Assembly (NCBI GenBank): GCA_002083615.1
Contig: MSXO01000012.1
Location: forward strand, 76,911 to 140,910
Direction: 5' to 3'
Source: Proteobacteria bacterium ST_bin11
GTDB taxonomy: Bacteria > Pseudomonadota > Gammaproteobacteria > Methylococcales > Methylomonadaceae
Length of the DNA: 64,000 bases
The translations under genes were made by a program, and so were the position numbers. Positions within the stretch are counted from its first letter, which is position 1; each line of letters starts with the position of its first letter. The notes below the pieces were generated by a model that made no database searches, had not been told where the DNA came from, and saw only the letters and a list, made by a program, of their open reading frames with translations. Below are positions 1-9,330 of this stretch, one piece after another.

Positions 1-340
1 CCGGCTCTAGCCAGCGCTGGCGAGGCGGTTCCAGAATATTCCACATGCCGGCCTGCAACTCTTCTATGGCTTGCAGATGCCACAAACCCAATTGCTTTTG
101 GCCTTCCGCATCGACCGTGCAATACGGCACCACGATGCGCTTGTCGCTGCCTAGTTCAGCGACAACTGTTGATAAAGTCTGCACTTCGGAACGGCAGTGC
201 AAATACCACATCACGGTCCGGGCGGCTTGGTACCAGGATTACTGGAGTATCTGGCGGCAGATCTCGGCGCTGACCGCGTCCTTGTCGGCTTGCGCATTCC
301 GAGCCGCATAAGCGATTTGGCGCTGCTCAGTTTTATCCAT
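1..340 (-). pseudogene. fau: 5-formyltetrahydrofolate cyclo-ligase, interrupted by in-frame TAA, runs off the window
   Basis: Folate-salvage enzyme that converts 5-formyl-THF to 5,10-methenyl-THF. The start ATG (338-340) overlaps the end of miaA. After 33 residues the frame meets TAA at 239-241. Beyond it the same frame stays open to the window edge and still reads as a 5-FCL protein: SWYQAARTVMWYLHCRSEVQ, then LGSDKRIVVPYCTVDAEG, then GLWHL and GMWNILEPP. So one nonsense codon (probably CAA or CAG to TAA) interrupts an otherwise intact gene, with no frameshift. It could be a true pseudogene, a sequencing error, or a gene restarted downstream. The 3' end lies outside the window. The family call rests on my reading of the translated motifs. 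Confidence 0.7.
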
Positions 341-1271
341 TTGCACGGCAATATTCCAAGGCTTGTTCAAGCAGGTAGGCAGAACCACTGAGCAACTGAT
401 GGGCATCTTGCTCTTTGCGTAACCAGGTAAATTGGCGCTTAGCCAATTGGCGGGTAGCGATGACGGCTTTCTCCCGCAGCGTTGCCAGGTCGTATTCGCC
501 GTTGAGATAAGACCACGCTTGCCGGTAACCGACGCAGCGTATCGAAGGCATGCTTTCATCCAAATCGACGCGTTGCCATAACGCCTGGACCTCGTCGAGA
601 AAGCCTTGCGCCAGCATCTGATCGAAACGCTCGGCGATTTTCTCGTGTAAGGTACTACGTTGCTCCGGCGCGATGATCAACTTGATAAACCGGTGCGACT
701 GCTCGCCTTGCTGATCGGCAGCGAAAAAGCTGGATAAGGCTCGACCGCTGATTTCGTGCACTTCCAGTGCTCGTTGAATACGTTGCGGATCATTGACGTG
801 GATCCGTTCGGCGGCTTGCGGATCGACTTGCGCCAAGCGGGCATGCAACACCTCCTTACCCAAGTCTTGCAATTCCTGATCTAATCGCTGGCGTATCTCT
901 GGATCGGCTTCAGGCAATTGCGCCAAACCCTGCGTCAAGGCGCTGAAGTACAACATGGTGCCGCCGACCAGCAATGGCAATTTGCCGCGCGCCGAAATAT
1001 CCGCCATCAAATCCAACGCTCGATTGCGGAATTGGCCGGTGGAAAACGCTTCGCTGGGGTCAAGAATATCAAGCAAATGATGCGGAACACCACCGCGTTC
1101 GGCCAGGGTGGGTTTAGCCGTGCCAATGTCCATGCCTTTGTAGACCAAAGCAGAATCGACACTGATAATCTCGGCGTTCAAGGCTTGCGCCATGGCTACG
1201 CCTAGCGCGGTTTTGCCAGATGCGGTCGGGCCCATCAGTAAGACGGCCGACGGTTTTTGCAATTCGCTCAT
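333..1271 (-). CDS. miaA: tRNA dimethylallyltransferase MiaA
   Basis: Adds dimethylallyl from DMAPP to N6 of A37 in tRNAs that read UNN codons, giving i6A37. The 312-residue length is normal. The P-loop GPTASGKT is at residues 14-21, followed by the DSALVYKGMDIGTAKP tRNA/DMAPP-binding segment and the LVGGTMLYFSAL segment typical of the family. Its ATG directly abuts the mutL stop codon, which implies cotranscription and translational coupling. In E. coli hfq follows miaA; here the next gene is the broken cyclo-ligase frame instead. Confidence 0.97.
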   Translation of the reverse strand: MSELQKPSAVLLMGPTASGKTALGVAMAQALNAEIISVDSALVYKGMDIGTAKPTLAERGGVPHHLLDILDPSEAFSTGQFRNRALDLMADISARGKLPLLVGGTMLYFSALTQGLAQLPEADPEIRQRLDQELQDLGKEVLHARLAQVDPQAAERIHVNDPQRIQRALEVHEISGRALSSFFAADQQGEQSHRFIKLIIAPEQRSTLHEKIAERFDQMLAQGFLDEVQALWQRVDLDESMPSIRCVGYRQAWSYLNGEYDLATLREKAVIATRQLAKRQFTWLRKEQDAHQLLSGSAYLLEQALEYCRANG

Positions 1272-3152
1272 TTATTGGCCGCGCATGAAAAACCGATCCA
1301 AATCCTGGTGGCTCAGCGCCACCCAGGTTGGTCGGCCATGGTTGCATTGACCGATGCGCTCGGTTTGCTCCATATCGCGCAACAAGGCGTTCATTTCCTC
1401 GAAGCTGAGTTTGCGCTTGGCGCGCACCGAGCTATGACAAGCCATGGTCGCCAAAATCGCGTTAAGACTTTCCTGGGCTTTATGACTGACGCCGTGGGTG
1501 GCCAGATCGGCCAGAATATCGCGAACCAACTGATCGACATCGGCTTTTGCCAGCAAGGCTGGAGTAGCTCTAAGCACGACGGTTTCCGGGCCGGAGCGGT
1601 TGATTTCAAACCCCAAACCCGTAAAAAATTCATGCTCTTGCTCAGCCAAGTCGGCCTCGGCGGTGGTGACTTGCAACTTGATCGGCAGCAATAAGGGCTG
1701 GGAGACGATAGCCCGATTGAGATAATGCTGTTTCAGCCGTTCATACGTCACCCGTTCATGGGCGGCGTGGGCATCCACCAAAATAATGCCGTTGGCGGTT
1801 TCCGCCAGGATGTAAATATTGTGGATATGCGCCAGCGCAAAGCCCAAGGGCGGTATCGCCGATTCGACAACAGCGTGGGTTGGGGCCGCGGGATTGGGTT
1901 GCGGATAAAGTTTGCCGTACGCTTTGATTTGCTCTGCCACATCAGACAAATTGGCGCGTTCTGGCGAGTAACGATAGGCGCCGAAGGCTTCTGCTACTGA
2001 TCGCTGTGGCTCGCTATCCATTCGGGACTCCGGCAAGCTCAGTGGCAAGGAGGTTTGTTGATTTAATGGCGTCCGCTGCGGCGCTATGCGCGCTTGGACC
2101 ACCGGCAAATCGGCAACTGTTTCGAACCGCTGCTCTAAGTTCGCAGCACCGGGACGTTGATCGGCTAAGCTGCGATGCAAGGCCTGAAATAGAAAGTCGT
2201 GTACCATCCGCCCTTCCCTAAACCGCACTTCCAACTTGGTCGGATGCGCGTTGACATCAACCAAAGCCGGATCGAGTTCCAGGTACAAGACAAACACCGA
2301 GTGGCGGCCGTGGTACAACACGTCCTGATACGCCTGCTTCACAGCATGCGCTACCAGCCTGTCCTTGATCAGCCGGCCATTGACGTAAAAAAACTGCATA
2401 TCCTGCTGGCTGCGGGAGAAAGTCGGCAAGCCGACCCAGCCATGCAAATATAAACCGGATGCGGCAAAATCGATCTTCACGCTGTTCTCGACAAACGCCG
2501 AGCCGCAAATCGCGGCGATGCGTTTTTCCTGGGCTGCCTGCGTCGCGGCGGGTTTGAGATTCAGCACTTCGCGCTGATTGTGATTCAACACAAAACCCAC
2601 ATCAAAACGAGCCAGCGCCAGTTTTTGGATCAGGCTCTCGATATGGGTAAATTCGGTTTTCTCGGCTTTTAAAAACTTGCGGCGGGCCGGCGTGTTGTAA
2701 AACAAGTCGCGGACATCGACCGTGGTGCCGGGCGGATGCGGATCGGGTTGCGGATCGAAATTTTGCTCGGTGCCATCGGCACTGACTTGCCAGGCGCATT
2801 CGGCGTCAGCGGTACGCGAAATCAAAGTCAAACGCGCCACCGAGCTGATACTGGGCAAGGCCTCACCGCGAAAGCCCATGCTGATCACATGCTCCAGATC
2901 GTCCAAGGAGGCAATCTTGCTGGTGGCATGCCGAGATAAAGCCAGTGCCAAATCGTCTTTGACAATGCCGCAGCCGTTATCGCGAATCCTGATTTGCTGC
3001 GCCCCGCCCTGCTCGACATCGATCACAATCTGCGTCGCGCCGGCATCGAAACAATTTTCCACCAGCTCTTTGACCACGGACGCCGGCCGCTCGACCACCT
3101 CGCCGGCGGCGATTTGATTGACTAATTGGGTGGGTAAGGCATGAATCCGCAT
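1272..3152 (-). CDS. mutL: DNA mismatch repair protein MutL
   Basis: GHKL ATPase that links MutS mismatch recognition to strand incision. The N-terminal ATPase motifs are clear: the VKELVENCFDAG helix, DNGCGI, and GFRGEALPSISSVA. The 626-residue protein also keeps the C-terminal metal-site motifs of nicking MutL proteins: DAHAAHERVTYE (the usual DQHA(X)2E(X)4E with Q replaced by A), ACHSSVRA and CNHGRPT. From family knowledge this suggests an endonuclease-type MutL rather than the MutH-dependent E. coli type. The gene lies between ami (85 bp away, with a hairpin terminator) and miaA (abutting). Confidence 0.97.
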   Translation of the reverse strand: MRIHALPTQLVNQIAAGEVVERPASVVKELVENCFDAGATQIVIDVEQGGAQQIRIRDNGCGIVKDDLALALSRHATSKIASLDDLEHVISMGFRGEALPSISSVARLTLISRTADAECAWQVSADGTEQNFDPQPDPHPPGTTVDVRDLFYNTPARRKFLKAEKTEFTHIESLIQKLALARFDVGFVLNHNQREVLNLKPAATQAAQEKRIAAICGSAFVENSVKIDFAASGLYLHGWVGLPTFSRSQQDMQFFYVNGRLIKDRLVAHAVKQAYQDVLYHGRHSVFVLYLELDPALVDVNAHPTKLEVRFREGRMVHDFLFQALHRSLADQRPGAANLEQRFETVADLPVVQARIAPQRTPLNQQTSLPLSLPESRMDSEPQRSVAEAFGAYRYSPERANLSDVAEQIKAYGKLYPQPNPAAPTHAVVESAIPPLGFALAHIHNIYILAETANGIILVDAHAAHERVTYERLKQHYLNRAIVSQPLLLPIKLQVTTAEADLAEQEHEFFTGLGFEINRSGPETVVLRATPALLAKADVDQLVRDILADLATHGVSHKAQESLNAILATMACHSSVRAKRKLSFEEMNALLRDMEQTERIGQCNHGRPTWVALSHQDLDRFFMRGQ

Positions 3153-3191
3153 GGGCTGCGCTCGGGAAAAAGCGCGTATTTTAGCGGATGA

Positions 3192-3221
3192 AAATGAAAC
3201 GGGGCGAAATGATTCGCCCCG
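3192..3221 (-). terminator. Rho-independent terminator after the amidase gene
   Basis: On the minus strand a 9-bp GC-rich stem (CGGGGCGAA / TTCGCCCCG, loop TCAT) is followed by TTTCATTTTC. It lies between the amidase stop and the mutL start. It probably attenuates read-through into mutL-miaA. Confidence 0.6.
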
Positions 3222-3237
3222 CTTTAAGAAAGTTTGA

Positions 3238-4788
3238 CTAGCTGTCTCGCGGAATCTGCAATACTTGGCCGATACGCACGTTGCCGTCGTTCATGGCATT
3301 TGCCAGCCGCAAAGCCCGCATGCTGATGCCGTATTGCTGGGCTATGCCGGAAAGCGTTTCGCCGCGATTAATCACATGATGAGTGCCGGCATTGCTCGCC
3401 ACCACGGTCGGAGGAGCATCCAGCTCTCTAGCCGCCAACACCGGTTTTTGCTCTGCTTTCGCTTTCGCCGCCGGTTCATTGTCATCCGTCGCCAATGCAG
3501 CCAATTGCACGGCTTTGGATTTGCCGGAACGATTCAGCTGGGCCATCATCGTATCGGCTGGCGCATATTGTTTAAAGTGGCCGACTATCCCGCTAAACAC
3601 TGCCGAAGCCATTTTGTTTTGATAGGCCTTAGTGTTCAAACGACGCTCTTCTTCCGGACTAGAAATGAAGGCGGTTTCCACCAGAATCGAGGGAATTTCC
3701 GCTGACTTCAACACCACGAACCCGGCTTTTTGTACCGCGTTTCTATGCAAATGGCCAACACTTTTCACGCTTTTTAGCACCTTGTTGCCGACATTTTGAC
3801 TGGCCTCTTTCGCCGCTTTATTGGATAAGTCCATCAACACTGAGGTCAAGGTATCATCCCTGTCCCTGTCTTCGCCGGCACTGCCATCTACCGCGTTTTC
3901 GCTAGCCGCTAACCAACCAGCACCAGCGCTAGAGGCACCCTTGTTGGCCAAGGTGTAAACGGAAGCGCCATGGGCTTGACTGTCACTGAAGGCATCGGCA
4001 TGGATAGACACGAACAAATCGGCTTTGGCGGCCCGGGCAATGCGGCGACGCTCGTTTAATTTCACAAAATAATCGCCATCGCGAATCATCACCGCCTTCA
4101 TGCCTGGCTGACTGTTGACCATACCTTGCAGACTCTTGGCTATCGCCAAAACCACGTCTTTTTCCTGAGTACCGTTCGCACCCTGCGCACCCACATCCTT
4201 GCCGCCGTGACCGGCATCGATAGCCACGATGATATTGCGCCCCTTGGCCTTGGCGACCGATTTAGCCGCGACGGGTTTGCTCGCAGCCTCGGACTTTTTG
4301 GTCGATTTATCGGCTTTTTCAGCAACAGCAGCCACTGATGTAGGGGTGTGACTATCCGCTTTAATCTCGCTAGGTGTTAAGACTTTTTCCGCCGGCTTGG
4401 CCGTTAGTTGGGGCTGATCAGACGGCTCTTTCTCCGCCAAATCAATCTGTAAATTCTTACCGATCATGGCCACCTTGAGGTCGGCATCGGCTTTCAATTC
4501 AACCACAATGCGCAAATCAGCGTTGTTGCGCATGGCGCTGCGAGCAAAACCAAATAAAGGATGATCCGCAGCAGGCTGGTTTAACTCCTGAGTGATTTTG
4601 GCACCGACAAAGTCCACAACCAGACGGCTAGGGCTTTTCAACACAAAGGCATGGTGACGCACTGCACTCGGCAGATTCACAAGCAGTTGATTGGTAGAAG
4701 AGTAGCTGATCGCCCCCAGCTCAGTCTGGGCTGCGAACGCCGAAAAAGTGGGTAACAACAAACCCCATATACAGAAAATTCTAAACAT
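3238..4788 (-). CDS. amiC: N-acetylmuramoyl-L-alanine amidase (AmiB/AmiC type) with AMIN and LysM domains
   Basis: Periplasmic zinc amidase that cleaves the stem peptide from MurNAc during daughter-cell separation. The ATG at 4788 was chosen because a signal peptide starts there (MFRIFCIWGLLLPTFSAFAA); a longer frame begins at a TTG at 4821. Order: AMIN-type septal targeting domain (about residues 25-120), a Lys/Ala-rich linker, Amidase_3 with zinc ligands in DAGHGGKD, QEKDVVL and SIHADA and catalytic Glu in LVETAFISS, then one C-terminal LysM (INRGETLSGIAQQYGIS). It sits between tsaE and mutL, as in E. coli, where amiB holds this place. Confidence 0.94.
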   Translation of the reverse strand: MFRIFCIWGLLLPTFSAFAAQTELGAISYSSTNQLLVNLPSAVRHHAFVLKSPSRLVVDFVGAKITQELNQPAADHPLFGFARSAMRNNADLRIVVELKADADLKVAMIGKNLQIDLAEKEPSDQPQLTAKPAEKVLTPSEIKADSHTPTSVAAVAEKADKSTKKSEAASKPVAAKSVAKAKGRNIIVAIDAGHGGKDVGAQGANGTQEKDVVLAIAKSLQGMVNSQPGMKAVMIRDGDYFVKLNERRRIARAAKADLFVSIHADAFSDSQAHGASVYTLANKGASSAGAGWLAASENAVDGSAGEDRDRDDTLTSVLMDLSNKAAKEASQNVGNKVLKSVKSVGHLHRNAVQKAGFVVLKSAEIPSILVETAFISSPEEERRLNTKAYQNKMASAVFSGIVGHFKQYAPADTMMAQLNRSGKSKAVQLAALATDDNEPAAKAKAEQKPVLAARELDAPPTVVASNAGTHHVINRGETLSGIAQQYGISMRALRLANAMNDGNVRIGQVLQIPRDS

Positions 4789-4832
4789 CTGCTGCTTACC
4801 CCACATTTCAACTAGTGACAACTTTGTTGAGA

Positions 4833-5303
4833 TTATAGCAATAGGTTATTGTTTTTCCAGTTTAGTTTTATCTGATTTTCACGGTTTTTTGTTAACACAT
4901 TGATTTCAGCCGTTCGTTGTTGCTGAAAATAATTCAACCTTACTTCCACATCGGCCACGGGCAGAAAACCAACGCCCATTTCCGGCCATTCGATACAGCA
5001 CAACGCGCTCTGATTTAGATAATCGTCCATGCCCATCCATTCCAGTTCTTCCGGATCTTTCAGCCGATACAAATCAAAATGAAACAAGCGCCGGCCATTG
5101 ACCTCATATTCTTCGACCAAGGTATAAGTTGGACTTTTTACCGCACCTGGGTGACCGGCTGCCCGCAACAAGCCACGAACCAGCGTGGTTTTACCGGCAC
5201 CTAACTCGCCATATAAAAACAGCAGGCATTTTTCCGGCAACGCTTGCCAGAGGGTCGCACCCAGCGCTTCTGTATCTTCGGGGTTTTCCAACCTAATGTT
5301 CAT
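4833..5303 (-). CDS. tsaE: tRNA threonylcarbamoyladenosine biosynthesis ATPase TsaE
   Basis: ATPase partner of TsaB/TsaD needed to make t6A37 in ANN-decoding tRNAs. The P-loop GELGAGKTT is followed by the family motifs SPTYTLVEEY, HFDLYRL and IEWPE. The length is 156 residues. Its start overlaps the nnr stop by 4 bp (ATGA), so the two genes are translationally coupled. The C-terminal tail (NRENQIKLNWKNNNLLL) is unusually Asn-rich and differs from typical TsaE ends. Confidence 0.96.
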   Translation of the reverse strand: MNIRLENPEDTEALGATLWQALPEKCLLFLYGELGAGKTTLVRGLLRAAGHPGAVKSPTYTLVEEYEVNGRRLFHFDLYRLKDPEELEWMGMDDYLNQSALCCIEWPEMGVGFLPVADVEVRLNYFQQQRTAEINVLTKNRENQIKLNWKNNNLLL

Positions 5304-6766
5304 CGATTCAATAGTGTCCTAATTCTTTCCGGCAAATCGCCGGCCAACAAGCCGCGCTCGCCAAACTCCGAAGCCAGACTGTCGGCTGCTTCGCCATGCA
5401 CGAAAACAGCCAGCCGGCTTGCGTGTCCTAAGCTCAAACCTTGCGCCACCAGTCCGCCGATCAGGCCACACAAGACATCGCCCATGCCACCAGTAGCCAT
5501 GCCGGGATTGCCGGTAGTGCCGACATAGATGGTTTCGCCGCTAGTTATCAAGGTGCCGGCACCTTTTAACACACAAGTTCCGCCATATTGGCTATGCAGA
5601 TCCGCCAAAGTCGCGAAGCGATCAGCCGAAATCTGCCGTGCGCTAGAACCCAGTAACCGGGCAGCTTCGCCTGGATGCGGAGTTAATATCCAATTTTCCC
5701 GCCGCTTGGGTTGTAAGGACAATAAATTCAAGGCGTCGGCATCAATCACACATGGCTTATCAATAGCTAACGCCGCGCCAAACATCTCTCTCGCCCAATC
5801 ATCCTTTCCCAAGCCAGGACCAATCACGATGATGCTTGCCTTCTCCAGCAGAGCGTGCAAGGCTTCTCCAGATTCTATGCCGTGGCACATCAATTCCGGC
5901 CTGCCGATATTCAGCAAGCCACTATGTGCGGCGCGGGTGGCGATGCTAACCAGACCAGCCCCGGAACGCAAGGCCGCCTCGCCCGCCAAACGGATCGCCC
6001 CGGTATAACCCAGATTGCCGCCAATCAACAACACATGCCCGAAATGGCCTTTGTGGGCAATTCGGGCGCGACGCGGCAAGTCGACTCGCTCCAACGCTAA
6101 CGCAAACGGCGGCATCGCTGCCAGCACAGCTTCGTCGATGTCCAGGCCACTGCAAACGATTTCACCGCAATATTCTGGCGCATCGCCGGTAAACAAACCA
6201 CACTTCAAGCCGATGAAGGTCACTGTCAAATCCGCCTTAACGGCACAACCGAGTACCGAGCCGGTATAGGCGTGTAAACCGGATGGTACATCCACGGCAA
6301 CCACCGGACAGCCGGAAGTATTGATTGCGGAAATAGCCGACGCAAAATCTTCCCCGACCTGTCGGCTTAAACCAATTCCGAACAGGGCATCTACAACCAC
6401 CCCTTGCACTTGGGATTGCCCGGCTTCAAAGCAACTGACGCGGCCACCCGTTTTTACAAAATCTTGATAGGCACTAAGCGCATCGCCTAGCAAAGCATTC
6501 GGATCGCTCAAGGTATACACGTATACCCGATAATTTGCCTGCAGGGCCAGCGTCGCAACATCGTAACCATCGCCGCCGTTATTGCCGGCACCGCAAAACA
6601 CTGTGATTGCTTGTTTTTCCGGCCAACGCCGCCTTATCTGCTCGAACAGCGAGAAGCCAGCCCGGCGCATCAATTCCCGACCCGGAATCCCTAGTTCTTC
6701 TATCGCATAACGCTCGGCCTCGCGGATTTGGGCGGTGCAGTAGAGTTTGTTTGGGGGTGTTTGCAT
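5300..6766 (-). CDS. nnr: Bifunctional NAD(P)HX epimerase / ADP-dependent NAD(P)HX dehydratase
   Basis: Repairs hydrated NADH and NADPH. The N-terminal YjeF_N epimerase domain (residues about 1-215) has VFCGAGNNGGDGYDVA. The C-terminal ribokinase-like dehydratase domain (about 225-488) has HFGHVLLIGG, RSGAGLVSIATR and the catalytic NPGMATGGMGDVLCG segment. At 488 residues it is full length for the fused enzyme. It is the first gene of the nnr-tsaE-ami-mutL-miaA series. A 139-bp spacer separates it from the small gene upstream. Confidence 0.96.
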   Translation of the reverse strand: MQTPPNKLYCTAQIREAERYAIEELGIPGRELMRRAGFSLFEQIRRRWPEKQAITVFCGAGNNGGDGYDVATLALQANYRVYVYTLSDPNALLGDALSAYQDFVKTGGRVSCFEAGQSQVQGVVVDALFGIGLSRQVGEDFASAISAINTSGCPVVAVDVPSGLHAYTGSVLGCAVKADLTVTFIGLKCGLFTGDAPEYCGEIVCSGLDIDEAVLAAMPPFALALERVDLPRRARIAHKGHFGHVLLIGGNLGYTGAIRLAGEAALRSGAGLVSIATRAAHSGLLNIGRPELMCHGIESGEALHALLEKASIIVIGPGLGKDDWAREMFGAALAIDKPCVIDADALNLLSLQPKRRENWILTPHPGEAARLLGSSARQISADRFATLADLHSQYGGTCVLKGAGTLITSGETIYVGTTGNPGMATGGMGDVLCGLIGGLVAQGLSLGHASRLAVFVHGEAADSLASEFGERGLLAGDLPERIRTLLNR

Positions 6767-6905
6767 GAGGTGACCTTGGGAAAGTCGATAGATTATAGGC
6801 GCCGAAACTAGCGGAATTAATAAAACGAGTGCTCCAATGCCTGTCGGCCTCTATCCGTCAATAGCAATTTTAAAGTAAAAGCGGGGAAAGCTCCTTATCA
6901 ATCAT

Positions 6906-7196
6906 TTAATGATAGGCATAGCTTTCTGATGGTTGAATATTGTTGAATCTAAATGGTAATGAAATAGTGCGTGTGCCGTAATCGATATTAATCGTCCATT
7001 GAACTAATGGAACCTCTAACCAGCCGTCCATAAGGCGTTCTGAATTAAATCTAGCTGTAATTGTTAACGTTTTTTGCTGACCTTCCTTTATGCATAGATC
7101 TCTTATATGTTCGGCGTTTTTAAAAATCTCTTTCACTTCATTTTCAAAATCTTCTGAACTTTGCTCCAGAAGGTTCCTTAGCTCGATACACTGCAA
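6906..7196 (-). CDS. hypothetical protein (about 96 residues)
   Basis: I do not recognise this protein. The frame opens just after a stop codon and would use a TTG start at 7196. It is Glu/Asn/Lys-rich at the N-terminus and predicted beta-rich at the C-terminus (TLTITARF, VQWTINIDYG, TISLPFRF). The stretch is more AT-rich than its neighbours, which suggests transfer or a gene remnant. It could be a truncated gene, since no upstream ATG or clear ribosome site is visible. Confidence 0.4.
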   Translation of the reverse strand: MQCIELRNLLEQSSEDFENEVKEIFKNAEHIRDLCIKEGQQKTLTITARFNSERLMDGWLEVPLVQWTINIDYGTRTISLPFRFNNIQPSESYAYH

Positions 7197-7372
7197 CGAT
7201 TAGGCCTTTGTCCATATCAGCATATCTCGACTTTCCATGAAATCCAACGTGACAATTAAAAAGGCGATTCTACGTCGGATAGCTACTTGGTTGATTGGCA
7301 CCCGATTTCCCCGACACTCTATAGAATCAGTTATGTCACAATTGCCCCACCAAATCGCTAAGGAGCAAAACC

Positions 7373-7954
7373 ATGCGTCAGTTTCTGTTAATCATCGTGA
7401 CACTGATTGCGTTGAGCGGGTGCGCGTCGGAATCCTGCGACAAGGATGTCATAAACATCCTCAACCCCAATCAGACCAGCGCGAAATTGCTAATGGATTA
7501 CGCTAAAACCGCCGTGTGTAAAACATCCCCGGCAGGCGAAGCGAAACCAACAACAGTAGACGAAGAACGCAAGCTGGTGTTGATTTACGACCTTTATGTC
7601 AAAGCCAGAAGTTATGCGATTTTAAATAAGGTGTTTTTCTGGCTGTCGCTGGTTTCGGCGGTGGCGGTATTTCTGTGGCCGTCGCTCGGGGTATTGATGA
7701 AAGACCGCCTGGGCGAGCGCGAATGGTATAAATCGGCGATCGTGCAAACCACGGTGACCGGCATCGCGGCGTTGATGTTCGCGTTTTACAGCCAATATAA
7801 AGACAAGCAAACCTATGCGGAAAACCTGATGCGTTACGCGGTGTTTTCCGATAAGCCGGTGGCTGAATTGAGTCAGAAAGTGATCGAAGAAATCGGCAAA
7901 ATCGATATTGGCTTTAGTTTTAGCGGGGTGTTTGATAAGAAGGAAGACAAATAA
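7373..7954 (+). CDS. membrane-anchored lipoprotein, function unknown
   Basis: The 193-residue protein begins with a lipoprotein signal peptide ending in lipobox LSGC (Cys17). A predicted transmembrane hairpin follows: FWLSLVSAVAVFLWPSLGVL at about 87-106 and TVTGIAALMFAFYSQY at about 126-141. The C-terminus is charged. AGGAG lies just upstream of the ATG. The mix of lipid anchor and two membrane spans is uncommon. I cannot assign a family or role. Confidence 0.8.
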   Translation: MRQFLLIIVTLIALSGCASESCDKDVINILNPNQTSAKLLMDYAKTAVCKTSPAGEAKPTTVDEERKLVLIYDLYVKARSYAILNKVFFWLSLVSAVAVFLWPSLGVLMKDRLGEREWYKSAIVQTTVTGIAALMFAFYSQYKDKQTYAENLMRYAVFSDKPVAELSQKVIEEIGKIDIGFSFSGVFDKKEDK

Positions 7955-8034
7955 CGGTGGCGGCGGAATGGCCGTTTGTCAAAAATGTTCCGGTTGGCTT
8001 TTTATCGCATCACCGTTTTTAATACTGCATTGAT

Positions 8035-8092
8035 GGTCGAATGTATTCGGCCTGTCAGCGATCCAAAAGTCCAAGATCGAATAAATTCGACC
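8035..8092. repeat. inverted repeat upstream of queG
   Basis: GGTCGAATGTATTCG (8035-8049) and CGAATAAATTCGACC (8078-8092) are inverted copies differing at one position. Each arm is itself nearly palindromic (CGAAT..ATTCG). The first in-frame ATG of queG (8041) lies inside this structure, which argues that translation starts downstream. Confidence 0.65.
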
Positions 8093-8136
8093 CTACAATT
8101 TTTTACCACCAATATTTCGCCCGAGGTTCCATCAGC

Positions 8137-9237
8137 GTGAACATTACGCCCTCCCCAACCGAAGATCTGGTAGCGCTTGTCCAACGTATCAAGCAATGGG
8201 GCGAGGAATTGGGTTTTCAGCAAATCGGTATCAGCGACACCAACCTGAGCGCCGCAGAACAACACCTGCACCACTGGTTGGATAACGGCTTTAATGGCGA
8301 GCTGCAATATATGGCCACGCACGGATTAAAACGCAGCCGACCGGCTTTATTGCAGGCAGGAACCCGAAGTATTATCTCGGCGCGGATGGACTATTTGCCG
8401 GAGCCGCCCATTGTCAGCCAACAAGTGTTGGACGATCCCACCGCGGCGTTTGTCTCCCGCTATGCTTTGGGCCGCGATTATCACAAGCTGCTGCGGAATA
8501 GATTGCAAAAACTGGCGGACAAGATCGCCGAGAAGATTGGTCCGTTCGGCTATCGGGCGTTCGTGGATAGCGCGCCGGTTTTGGAAAAAGCCATCGCCGA
8601 AAAAGCCGGACTGGGCTGGATAGGTAAACACAGTAATCTGATCAACCGAGGCGCCGGTTCCTGGTTTTTTCTCGGCGAAATCTACACCGATCTGGCCCTA
8701 CCCAGCGATCAAGCAGCCAGTAATCATTGCGGGCAATGCCGAGCTTGTCTGGATATTTGTCCGACTCAAGCCATCGTCGGTCCGTATCAGGTCGACGCCC
8801 GCCGCTGCGTGTCATATTTAACTATCGAACTGCACGGCAGCATCCCGGTAGAGTTGCGACCCTTGTTGGGTAACCGCATCTACGGTTGCGACGATTGCCA
8901 ATTGGTATGCCCTTGGAATCGCTTCGCCAAGCTCAGCGTGGAAAGCGATTTCAAACCCCGACATCGTTTGGATCAGGCGACTTTGCTTGAGTTGTTTAAT
9001 TGGAGCGAAGCCGAGTTCCTGCAAAAAACCGAAGGCTCGGCGATCCGCCGCATCGGCCATTTGCGCTGGCTCCGTAATATCGCGGTCGCGCTGGGCAATG
9101 GTCAACCAACGCCCGCCGCCAAAGCGGCTTTGACTGGTAAGTCTGTTAACGATTCTGAGATGCTGCGCGAGCATGTGCAGTGGGCTTTGCAGAACTTGGA
9201 CACACGGAGCAGGTTAGAACAGCCAAGACAGCTATAA
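8137..9237 (+). CDS. queG: epoxyqueuosine reductase QueG
   Basis: Cobalamin- and Fe-S-dependent enzyme for the last step of queuosine synthesis in tRNA (epoxyqueuosine to queuosine). Two ferredoxin-type clusters are visible: CGQCRACLDICPTQAI and, further on, CDDCQLVCPWN. The GTG at 8137 (VNITPSPTEDL) was preferred to the ATG at 8041, because the 32 extra residues translate an inverted repeat and a GAGG lies about 10 bp before the GTG. The resulting 366 residues fit the family. It is divergent from the nnr-miaA series, whereas in E. coli queG sits next to nnr. Confidence 0.93.
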   Translation: MNITPSPTEDLVALVQRIKQWGEELGFQQIGISDTNLSAAEQHLHHWLDNGFNGELQYMATHGLKRSRPALLQAGTRSIISARMDYLPEPPIVSQQVLDDPTAAFVSRYALGRDYHKLLRNRLQKLADKIAEKIGPFGYRAFVDSAPVLEKAIAEKAGLGWIGKHSNLINRGAGSWFFLGEIYTDLALPSDQAASNHCGQCRACLDICPTQAIVGPYQVDARRCVSYLTIELHGSIPVELRPLLGNRIYGCDDCQLVCPWNRFAKLSVESDFKPRHRLDQATLLELFNWSEAEFLQKTEGSAIRRIGHLRWLRNIAVALGNGQPTPAAKAALTGKSVNDSEMLREHVQWALQNLDTRSRLEQPRQL

Positions 9238-9330
9238 AAATTCACGCTCGAAATGTTTGAATGACTTGAACTGGAATCAAGTCAAGGTGTATTCTTAGAA
9301 CTGGTTAACAGAATCCGCTGCAGGCCAAAC

